Shown here one piece after another: positions 44,857 to 51,109 of a stretch of DNA of 51,109 bases. Positions within the stretch are counted from its first letter, which is position 1. Every line of letters starts with the position of its first letter. The notes under the pieces are model-generated. The model was not told the origin of the DNA, ran no database searches, and saw only the letters and a program-made list of their open reading frames with translations. Source of the DNA: Stenotrophomonas ginsengisoli (lineage in GTDB: Bacteria; Pseudomonadota; Gammaproteobacteria; Xanthomonadales; Xanthomonadaceae); contig NZ_LDJM01000005.1 of assembly GCF_001431485.1 (NCBI RefSeq), positions 1 to 51,109 on the forward strand. The letters run 5' to 3'. The position numbers were made by a program, and so were the translations under genes.

Positions 44857-44985
44857 TGTGGGAGCGGCGCCCGCCGCGACGTGCTTGGCAGGCAGGTCGG
44901 GCTCGGTCGGGCGTCGCGCCTTGAGGCGCTCCCACACAGGCCGAGAGGTTGCGCTTCCGCGGTAGGAGCGGCGCCCGCCGCGATG
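44857..44985. repeat. REP/REPIN-like repeat cluster
   Basis: Three related elements lie between plsB and the DUF465 gene. Copy 1 (44857-44881) begins TGTGGGAGCGGCG and ends CGCGACG. Copy 2 (44912-44936) is inverted and, read on the minus strand, begins TGTGGGAGCG and ends CGCGACG. Copy 3 (44962-44985) is direct and begins GTAGGAGCGGCG, ending CGCGATG. Each has an internal short inverted repeat around GGCG/CGCC. The facing pair of copies 1 and 2 has the form of a REPIN. Similar GTGGGAGCGGC elements are known as dispersed extragenic repeats in Pseudomonas and Xanthomonadales. Confidence 0.75.
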
Positions 44986-45006
44986 TTCTACGCGACAGTG
45001 GCCGGC

Positions 45007-45216
45007 TCAGGCCGGTTCGTCGGGGATCAGCAGGTTCTCCAGCTGGGCGATGCAGTCGCGCAGCTGCAGCTTGCGCCGTTTCAGGCGCTTGAGCTCCAGG
45101 TCGTCTTCCAGGTTGGCCGGCAGGGCGGCAATGGCCGCATCCAGGGCACGGTGCTCGCTGCGCAGGGCCATCAGGCGCGCAGTGATCCGGGCCAGGTTGT
45201 CCGGTGTGATGTCCAC
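45007..45216 (-). CDS. DUF465 (YdcH-like) small coiled-coil protein
   Basis: The 69-residue protein has the DUF465 look: NLARITARLMALRSEHRALD, a short acidic turn (LEDDLELKRLKRRKL) and QLRDCIAQLENLL, forming a helical hairpin. The family role is unknown. No ATG fits. A GTG at 45216 gives the expected N-terminus, with another GTG at 45231, and neither has a strong ribosome site. It is divergent from ttcA and read towards the repeat cluster. Confidence 0.78.
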   Translation of the reverse strand: MDITPDNLARITARLMALRSEHRALDAAIAALPANLEDDLELKRLKRRKLQLRDCIAQLENLLIPDEPA

Positions 45217-45294
45217 AGGCGCACCGTACACCAAGCCCGGGGCCGGCGTCGCCTTGCTCAGGTGCGGGCGCAGGCGAGCCGGTAGAATGGCCCG

Positions 45295-46206
45295 ATGAGC
45301 GCCGTCATCTCCCTTCCCGATCCCATCCGGCCCTCGCGCGATGCGCGCGCGGCCGAACGCGAACACAGCAAGCTGGGCAAGCGCCTGCGTCACCAGGTTG
45401 GCCAGGCCATTGCCGATTTCGGCATGATCGAGGCCGGTGACAAGGTCATGGTCTGCCTGTCCGGTGGCAAGGACAGCTACACCCTGCTGGACATCCTGAT
45501 GCAGCTGCAAAAGAAGGCCCCGGTGCCGTTCGAGCTGATCGCGGTCAACCTGGACCAGAAGCAGCCGGGTTTTCCCGAACATGTGCTGCCGGAGTACCTG
45601 CGCGGCATCGGTGTGCCGTTCCACATCATCGAGCAGGACACCTATTCGGTGGTCAGCCGGGTGATCCCGGAAGGCAAGACCATGTGCTCGCTGTGCTCGC
45701 GCATGCGCCGTGGTTCGCTGTACAGCTGGGCCGAGGCCAACGGGGTGACCAAGATCGCCCTGGGCCACCACCGCGACGACATGGTGGCCACCTTCTTCAT
45801 GAACCTGTTCCACCATTCCAAGGTGTCGGGCATGCCGCCCAAATTGCGCAGCGATGACGGCAAGCATGTGGTGATCCGCCCGCTGGCCTATGTGCGCGAG
45901 GCCGACATCATCGAGTACGCCGACAGCCGCCAGTTCCCGATCATCCCGTGCAACCTGTGCGGCAGCCAGGAGAACCTGCAGCGCAAGCAGGTGGGGCTGA
46001 TGATGCAGCAGTGGGAGCGCGACCATCCGGGCCGGATCGAGCAGATCTCGCGCGCGCTCGGTGACATCCGTCCCTCGCAGCTGGCCGATCGCAACCTGTT
46101 CGATTTCATGGCCCTGGGCCGTCGTGATGACGCCGCCCAGGCGGCTGCCGGGGCCTGGCTGGCCGACAGCCCGGCCAGCGACGGGGCTGACCCGGTACCG
46201 GCCTGA
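45295..46206 (+). CDS. ttcA: tRNA 2-thiocytidine synthetase TtcA
   Basis: TtcA thiolates C32 of some tRNAs using ATP, persulfide sulfur and an iron-sulfur cluster. The 303-residue PP-loop enzyme has SGGKDS at 56-61. Cluster cysteines are at C131 and C134 ([10 protein letters not shown]) and C219/C222 (PCNLCGSQ). The [15 protein letters not shown] block is characteristic. It is first of a plus-strand group with rdgC and the metalloprotease gene. The C-terminal 30 residues are a low-complexity Ala/Asp tail. Confidence 0.96.
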   Translation: MSAVISLPDPIRPSRDARAAEREHSKLGKRLRHQVGQAIADFGMIEAGDKVMVCLSGGKDSYTLLDILMQLQKKAPVPFELIAVNLDQKQPGFPEHVLPEYLRGIGVPFHIIEQDTYSVVSRVIPEGKTMCSLCSRMRRGSLYSWAEANGVTKIALGHHRDDMVATFFMNLFHHSKVSGMPPKLRSDDGKHVVIRPLAYVREADIIEYADSRQFPIIPCNLCGSQENLQRKQVGLMMQQWERDHPGRIEQISRALGDIRPSQLADRNLFDFMALGRRDDAAQAAAGAWLADSPASDGADPVPA

Positions 46207-46275
46207 TTTCCTTTCCGGCCTGCGTTGCCACTGACTGGCGCGGCCACTTTCCCAAACGCATTCACAGGCAAGACT

Positions 46276-47184
46276 ATGTTCTTCAAGAACCTGACGTTCT
46301 TCCGTTTTCCCACTGCAGTGGATTTTTCCGAGGTCGAGACCTTCCTGCCGCACGCCCTGCTCAAGGACGTCGGCCCGCTGGAAATGACCAGCCGTGGTTT
46401 TGTGTCCCCGTACGGCCGCGAAGAGAAGGAGCAGTTCTCCCAGCGCCAGGGCGATGCCTTGTGGCTGGCCGTCGGCTCGCAGGAGAAGATCCTGCCGGCG
46501 GTGGTGGTCAATGACCTGGTCGCGCGCAAGGTCGAGGAGATCGAGGAAAAGGAAGCGCGTCGTCCGGGCGGCCGCGAGCGCAAGCGGATCAAGGATGACC
46601 TGCTGCACGAGCTGATGCCGCGCGCCTTCGTCAAGGCCTCGCGCACCGATGCGCTGATCGACCTGCAGCACGGCTACATCGCGGTGGATACCTCCAGCCG
46701 CAAGACCGCCGAGAGCGTGGTCAGCGATGTGCGCGGCCTGCTCGGCAGCTTCCCGGCGATGCCGGTCAACGCCGAGATCGCCCCGCGTTCGATCCTGACC
46801 AGCTGGATTGCCGGCGAGCCGATGCCGGCCGGCCTGGAACTGGGCGAGGAGTGCGAGCTGAAGGATCCGATGGATGGCGGTGCGGTGATCAAGTGCCAGA
46901 AGCAGGAACTGCGCTGTGCCGAGATCGACAAGCACCTGGATGCCGGCAAGCAGGTGACCAGGCTGGCACTGACCTTCGAGGACAACGTGTCCTTCGTGCT
47001 TGGCGATGACCTGATCGTGCGCAAGCTGAAGTTCCTGGACGGCGCCCTGGACCAGCTGGAAGACAGCGAGGGCGAAGGCCGCCGGGTCGAGTTCGAAGCG
47101 CGCTTCGCGCTGCAGAGCGGAGAGATCCGCCGCCTGTTCCAGATCCTGGAAGAGGCCTTCAAGCTGAGCCGTGCCGACGCCTGA
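46276..47184 (+). CDS. rdgC: Recombination-associated protein RdgC
   Basis: RdgC is a ring-forming DNA-binding protein that restrains RecA-mediated recombination. The 302-residue length is standard. Recognisable parts are MFFKNLTFFRF at the N-terminus, RPGGRERKRIKDDLLHELMPRAF (about 95-117) and IAVDTSSRKTAESVVSDVRGLLGSFP. The gene begins 69 bases after ttcA and its end overlaps the next gene by 14 bases. Confidence 0.96.
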   Translation: MFFKNLTFFRFPTAVDFSEVETFLPHALLKDVGPLEMTSRGFVSPYGREEKEQFSQRQGDALWLAVGSQEKILPAVVVNDLVARKVEEIEEKEARRPGGRERKRIKDDLLHELMPRAFVKASRTDALIDLQHGYIAVDTSSRKTAESVVSDVRGLLGSFPAMPVNAEIAPRSILTSWIAGEPMPAGLELGEECELKDPMDGGAVIKCQKQELRCAEIDKHLDAGKQVTRLALTFEDNVSFVLGDDLIVRKLKFLDGALDQLEDSEGEGRRVEFEARFALQSGEIRRLFQILEEAFKLSRADA

Positions 47185-48019
47185 GCCCGGCCTGCTGGGC
47201 CGCCTGTTGCGGCGGGCGGCTGCCGGCAGTGGCAAAGCGGCCGCCCGGGCCCGGCCCAAGGCCACCGCACGCGTGCGTGATGTGCTGCAGCTGGAGGTGG
47301 AAGGCAGGCCGCTGCAGATCCAGCGCCTGCGCGACCCCCGCTGCCGGCGCATGCGCCTGGTGGTGGATGAGCGCGGGCCGCGCCTGAGCATGCCGCTGCG
47401 GGCCAGCCAGGCGTCCGCCGAAGCCTTCGTGCGCGACAACGGGGCATGGTTGCTGGCCCAGCTGGCCGCCCTGCAGGTGGATGACAGTGGCCAGCACGAG
47501 GCGCTGCGCATCACGCAGACCACCCAGCTGCCGCTGCTGGGCAGCGAACGCGCGGTGCACTGGCTGCCGGCCCGGCATACCCATGTGCTGCTGGCCGCCG
47601 ATGGCAGCCTTGAGTTCCACTACAGCCCGCGTGCCGGCCAGGCGGCCCTGGCCCGTGCCCTGTCCGATTTCTATCTGGCCCAGGCCCGCAGCCTGATCGG
47701 CCCGGAAACTGCACGCTGGTTGCCCGGCCTGCCGCGCGCGCCTCGCCGTTTCGTGTTCAAGCAGATGAGTTCGCGTTGGGGCTCGCTGGCGCCCGATGCC
47801 ACGGTGGCACTGGATCTGTCGCTGGTGCTGGCACCGCCGGCGGCGCTGCAGTACGTGCTGGTGCACGAGCTGTGTCATTTGCTCCAGCCCAATCATTCAC
47901 CGGCGTTCTGGGCCGAGGTCAGTGCCCGCCTGCCGGACTGGCCGCAGCAGCGTGACTGGCTCGGTGAGCATGGCCGGCGGGTCAAGTACCGCCTGCGCCA
48001 GCTGCTGGCGGTGGCCTGA
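47171..48019 (+). CDS. YgjP-like (M48/DUF45) metal-dependent hydrolase
   Basis: This 282-residue protein has the zinc-protease motif H232-E-L-C-H236 followed by L-Q-P-N-H242-S-P-A-F-W, typical of the YgjP/UPF0026-type group related to SprT. The segment MSSRWGSLAPDATVALDLSL just before it is a family hallmark. Activity and substrate of the group are little known. Translation starts at GTG inside rdgC (14-base overlap), indicating coupling. The first 35 residues are basic and low-complexity. Confidence 0.88.
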   Translation: MPTPEPGLLGRLLRRAAAGSGKAAARARPKATARVRDVLQLEVEGRPLQIQRLRDPRCRRMRLVVDERGPRLSMPLRASQASAEAFVRDNGAWLLAQLAALQVDDSGQHEALRITQTTQLPLLGSERAVHWLPARHTHVLLAADGSLEFHYSPRAGQAALARALSDFYLAQARSLIGPETARWLPGLPRAPRRFVFKQMSSRWGSLAPDATVALDLSLVLAPPAALQYVLVHELCHLLQPNHSPAFWAEVSARLPDWPQQRDWLGEHGRRVKYRLRQLLAVA

Positions 48020-48072
48020 GCGCAACTCCCCCGAGCGCCTTCAGGCCACCACCAGTTCCTCCGCCTTGGCGC

Positions 48073-49872
48073 TCAGCGCCGGTCCCCTTGTCCGAATACC
48101 GCCACTGCCTCGCGCAGGCCGCGCACGTGTTGCTGCATCAGCCGCGCCGAGGCCGTGGCCTCCTCCACCAGGGCGGCATTGCGCTGGGTGGTCTGGTCCA
48201 TCTGGGTCACGGTCTGGCTGACCTGGCCGATGCCGTCACTCTGCTCGCGCGAGGCGGCGGCAATCTGCCCCATCAGGTCGGTGACCTGTTCGACCTGGGT
48301 GACCACCCGCGCAATGGTGGTGGTGGCCTGGTTGATCTCGCGCGCGCCCTCATCGACGCGGTGCACCGATTCGTCGATCAGGCCCTTGATCTCCTTGGCC
48401 GCGGTGGCGCTGCGCTGGGCCAGGGTGCGCACCTCGCCGGCCACCACCGCAAAGCCGCGTCCCTGGTCGCCGGCACGTGCCGCTTCCACCGCTGCATTCA
48501 GGGCCAGGATGTTGGTCTGGAAGGCAATCCCGTCGATCACCGAGATGATGTCGGCGATGCGCCGCGAGGATTGCTCGATGCCGTGCATGGTGGTCACCAC
48601 CGTCTGCACCAGTTCGCCGCCGTGGCGGGCCACGCCGGCCGCATCGATGGCCAGTGCATTGGCCTGGCCGGCATGGTCGGCATTGCGCTGCACGGTGGCG
48701 GTCAGCTCTTCCATCGAGGCCGCGGTTTCTTCCAGGTTGGCCGCCTGCTGTTCGGTGCGCTGGCTCAGGTCCTCGTTGCCGGCGGCAATTTCGGCGGCCA
48801 CTTCCTCCAGCGTGTTGCTCGAGCTCTGGATGCGCAGCACGATGTCGCTCAGGCGCTCGGCAGTGGTGTTGGCATCGCTCTGGATCTGCGCGAACACGCC
48901 GTTGTACTCACCGTGCATGCGCGCACCGAGCTGGCCGTCAGCCAGCGAGCCGAACATCTGCCGTACCTCGCCCAGGGTGCCTGAGAGGATGTCCAGCAGG
49001 TGGTTGATGCCGCCGGCCAGGGTCTTGAGGAAGGCGATCTCGCCATCGGCGCTGATGCGCTGGTCCAGCTCGCCACGCGAGGCCGCCTCGATGATGCTGG
49101 CCACCTGGCCCTGGATGGCCAGTTCCTCCGTCTGGTCGGTCCACTCGACGATGAAGCCGGTCTGGCCTTCGTCGTTGAACAGCGGGGTGATCAGCTGGCT
49201 GAAGTGCACGTGGCCGATGCTGACCTTGCCGTGGTGCATCGAACGCAGCTGCTGCAGCATGCCGCGGATGCGGTCCGGGTTGGTGTGGAACTGGTGGATG
49301 GTGGTGCCTTCCAGCTTGTCGGCATCAAAGTTGGGCCAGCGCTGGCGCAGTACGTCACCTTGATTGTTGAGCATGGCGCGCATGGATTTGTTGAGGTAGC
49401 GGATCACATGCTCGCGGTCGGCAATCATCACCGCGGTGGTCGATACATCCAGGGCCTGACGGATCTTCAGGTTTTCCTCGTGCTCGCTGCCGGCAGCATT
49501 GCCGGTGTCGGCCAGTAGGCGGCCATGGCGCAGCAGGGCATGGGCCAGCGAACCGTGCGGCGGCTGCAGGTCACGCAGGCTGTCCGGCAGCGGGCTGCCG
49601 TCCTGGACCAGGCCGACCAGCGCCTGCAGCTGCCCATCGCTGGCACCGAGCAGGCGGCGTTGCTCGTTCAGGCGCAGCAGCAGCACGCAGGACAAGGCCA
49701 TCGCCGGCAGGCTGAACAGCAATGCCGGCCAGTGGCCGTTGCCGATGGCCAGCACCGCGGCCACCACCATCAGGCCGAGCAGGAAACGGATCGGGGTCTG
49801 CTGCCGGCGCGAGAGCGCCGCATCGGCAGGCAGCGGGGCGGAGCGGCTGTTGATCACAATGGACATCGGCAT
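48073..49872 (-). CDS. Methyl-accepting chemotaxis protein with PAS domain
   Basis: The 599-residue receptor has two close N-terminal membrane helices (about 30-48 and 52-66) and no periplasmic domain, so it must sense an internal signal. A PAS-like domain spans about 115-235 ([21 protein letters not shown]). A HAMP-like linker follows, and then the long signalling hairpin, whose tip reads [34 protein letters not shown]. Flanking glutamine/glutamate pairs such as ATASMEE are methylation candidates. No C-terminal CheR-binding pentapeptide is seen. A second chemoreceptor gene lies directly upstream on the same strand, with a terminator between them, so each has its own transcript end. Confidence 0.93.
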   Translation of the reverse strand: MPMSIVINSRSAPLPADAALSRRQQTPIRFLLGLMVVAAVLAIGNGHWPALLFSLPAMALSCVLLLRLNEQRRLLGASDGQLQALVGLVQDGSPLPDSLRDLQPPHGSLAHALLRHGRLLADTGNAAGSEHEENLKIRQALDVSTTAVMIADREHVIRYLNKSMRAMLNNQGDVLRQRWPNFDADKLEGTTIHQFHTNPDRIRGMLQQLRSMHHGKVSIGHVHFSQLITPLFNDEGQTGFIVEWTDQTEELAIQGQVASIIEAASRGELDQRISADGEIAFLKTLAGGINHLLDILSGTLGEVRQMFGSLADGQLGARMHGEYNGVFAQIQSDANTTAERLSDIVLRIQSSSNTLEEVAAEIAAGNEDLSQRTEQQAANLEETAASMEELTATVQRNADHAGQANALAIDAAGVARHGGELVQTVVTTMHGIEQSSRRIADIISVIDGIAFQTNILALNAAVEAARAGDQGRGFAVVAGEVRTLAQRSATAAKEIKGLIDESVHRVDEGAREINQATTTIARVVTQVEQVTDLMGQIAAASREQSDGIGQVSQTVTQMDQTTQRNAALVEEATASARLMQQHVRGLREAVAVFGQGDRR

Positions 49873-50045
49873 GCTCTCTGCGCAGGACAAGGGGGATCGC
49901 GGCAGGGCAGGCCGGCCGCCCGGTCAGCGCCGCATTGGCGATGACTGTTCCGGTTCTATCGGCGGCCGCTGGCAAGGGCTGAGTACCGCCGGTCGGCTGC
50001 CCTGTATTGCTTTTTGTGACCTCTGCGTGAGGGTTGGCCGGATAC

Positions 50046-50078
50046 AAAAAAACCACGGGCCGCAGTGCGGCCCGTGGT
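50046..50078 (-). terminator. Rho-independent terminator of the second chemoreceptor gene
   Basis: A 12-bp perfect stem (ACCACGGGCCGC / GCGGCCCGTGGT) with a 3-base loop is followed on the minus strand by a T run (plus-strand A run at 50046-50052). It lies 28 bases after the stop at 50106. The 233-base gap to the first chemoreceptor holds no gene. Confidence 0.92.
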
Positions 50079-50105
50079 CATGGCATGCCGGCAGGCGGTG
50101 CCGGC

Positions 50106-51109
50106 TCAGGCGTCGATGTCGGCCGTCTGCCCGACCTGGAACATGGCTACGGCAGCGGTGAGCTGCTCGGCCTGCTGCTGCAGGGCGCGGGCGGCGGCGG
50201 TGGCTTCTTCGACCAGGGCGGCGTTCTGCTGGGTCACCGAGTCCATGTGCATCACCGAGGTGCTGACCTGCTCGATGCCCATGCTCTGTTCGCGCGAGGC
50301 GGCGCAGATGCTGCTGACGATGCCGGCCACATCGCGCACCGAGCCGACCACCTCGTCGATGGTGCCACCGGCCTGGTTGACCAGGCTGGCGCCGTGGGTG
50401 ATGCGCTCCACCGAGTCGGTGATCAGCTGCTTGATCTCGCGCGCAGCGGTGGCGCTGCGCTGGGCCAGGCTGCGCACCTCGCTGGCGACCACGGCAAAGC
50501 CGCGGCCCTGTTCACCGGCGCGTGCCGCTTCCACCGCGGCGTTGAGGGCCAGCACATTGGTCTGGAAGGCGATGCCGTCGATCAGGGCGATGATGTCGCT
50601 GATCCGGCGCGAGGACTGCTCGATCTGGCCCATGGTCTGCACCACCTGGGTCATCACCTGGCCGCCGCGCATGGCCACATCGGCGGCATTGCCGGCCAGG
50701 GTGCTGGCCTGCTGCGAGGAATCGGCGTTGTGGCGCACGGTGGAGGTCAGCTCCTCCATCGAGGCGGCGGTTTCCTCCAGGTTGGCGGCCTGTTGCTCGG
50801 TACGTGCGGACAGGTCCTCGTTGCCGCTGGCAATTTCCTGGGCGGCCACGTGGATGCTGTTGGCACTGAAACGGATGGCCTGGACCATCTGGCTCAGGCG
50901 CTGTGCGGTGAGGTTGGCGTCGGCCTTCATCGCCTCCAGGTCACCGGCATAGTTGCCCTGCATGCGGAAGCCGAGATCGCCCTGGGCCAGGGCGGCCAGC
51001 AGCTGGCGCACTTCGCTGGTGACCGTGCCCATGGTGTCCAGCAGCTGGTTGATGTTGCTGGTCAGGGTCTGGGTGAAGCCCTGGCCGGGCAAGGCCGGCA
51101 GGCGCTGGT
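50106..51109 (-). CDS. Methyl-accepting chemotaxis protein (C-terminal part, cut by window end)
   Basis: The gene runs off the right edge, so only the last 334 or so residues are seen. They contain a HAMP-like segment and the full signalling hairpin, with the tip [34 protein letters not shown]. It is a close relative of the neighbouring chemoreceptor. The sensor and membrane parts lie outside. The C-terminus (VGQTADIDA) has no CheR tether. Tandem MCP genes are common in Xanthomonadaceae. Confidence 0.92.
   Translation of the reverse strand, partial: QRLPALPGQGFTQTLTSNINQLLDTMGTVTSEVRQLLAALAQGDLGFRMQGNYAGDLEAMKADANLTAQRLSQMVQAIRFSANSIHVAAQEIASGNEDLSARTEQQAANLEETAASMEELTSTVRHNADSSQQASTLAGNAADVAMRGGQVMTQVVQTMGQIEQSSRRISDIIALIDGIAFQTNVLALNAAVEAARAGEQGRGFAVVASEVRSLAQRSATAAREIKQLITDSVERITHGASLVNQAGGTIDEVVGSVRDVAGIVSSICAASREQSMGIEQVSTSVMHMDSVTQQNAALVEEATAAARALQQQAEQLTAAVAMFQVGQTADIDA

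Noticed and set aside
45007..47523. 838-codon minus-strand open frame antisense to ttcA and rdgC
   Set aside because: The high-GC code of the opposite-strand genes creates it. The antisense part has no family character; only the last 69 codons, outside those genes, match a real family (DUF465).
48073..51109. Tandem duplication of one chemoreceptor gene as a recent event
   Set aside because: Similarity is confined to the signalling hairpin, which is conserved in all such proteins; flanking linker sequences differ.

Overview
The window is a high-GC (visibly about two-thirds G+C), densely packed stretch of a gammaproteobacterial chromosome. Gene content and protein style point to the Xanthomonadaceae, most likely a Stenotrophomonas- or Xanthomonas-like species. 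The supporting signs are a tonB-exbB-exbD-exbD cluster next to pdxJ, two TonB-dependent receptors, a DUF4785 protein, phhA divergent from an Lrp-type regulator, and several PAS/HAMP-type chemoreceptors. This assignment is inference from family knowledge; no database search was run. Nearly every gene looks like vertically inherited core or lineage-specific content. I found no prophage, insertion sequence, CRISPR array, rRNA or tRNA.

Layout. 1-2445: the TonB energy-transduction operon, closed by a strong terminator. 2446-2806: an apparently gene-free gap with a possible decayed reading frame. 2807-5327 (minus): pdxJ, a small membrane protein and cardiolipin synthase. 5401-9160: a MarR regulator with an AaeXAB-like efflux operon (FUSC pump, DUF1656, HlyD-type adaptor). 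9216-13635: a radical SAM protein, a 2OG-Fe(II) oxygenase, fbp and an aromatic aminotransferase; three perfect DnaA-box sequences sit within about 0.94 kb around the oxygenase gene. 13809-17798: a PqqU/YncD-like TonB receptor, a small hypothetical, eda and an orphan HEPN-type protein. 17802-19957: a cysteine-dioxygenase-like protein, phhA and a divergent Lrp regulator. 20120-24610: two lipoproteins (one a patatin), a NarL-type two-component pair and a divergent membrane protein. 24621-30455: an AIM24-family protein, a second TonB receptor, and a secreted alpha/beta hydrolase paired with a DUF4785 protein. 30528-35031: an ABC ATPase, an EF-hand protein, mutM, an alpha/beta hydrolase gene broken by an amber codon, tdk and a Sel1-like protein. 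35104-38566: rep, a GNAT acetyltransferase, an A+T-richer membrane-protein gene and a zinc-ribbon protein. 38651-44786: yceH, an e(P4)-type acid phosphatase, pyrF, a lipoprotein and plsB. 44822-45006: a REP/REPIN-like repeat cluster. 45007-48019: a DUF465 protein, ttcA, rdgC and a YgjP-like metalloprotease. 48073-51109 (minus): two methyl-accepting chemotaxis proteins, the second cut by the window end.

How the genes fit together. The TonB machinery at the left end would power the two outer-membrane receptors further in. The efflux operon is a self-contained, probably self-regulated detoxification unit. phhA and the aromatic aminotransferase are both enzymes of phenylalanine/tyrosine turnover. 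fbp and eda belong to central carbon metabolism, pdxJ makes the cofactor used by the aminotransferase, and plsB and cls serve phospholipid synthesis. No clearly new multi-gene system is present. The best leads are the DnaA-box cluster, the amber-interrupted hydrolase, the REPIN-like repeat, the perfect CCG microsatellite in tonB, the likely leaderless marR-type gene and the secreted hydrolase/DUF4785 pair.
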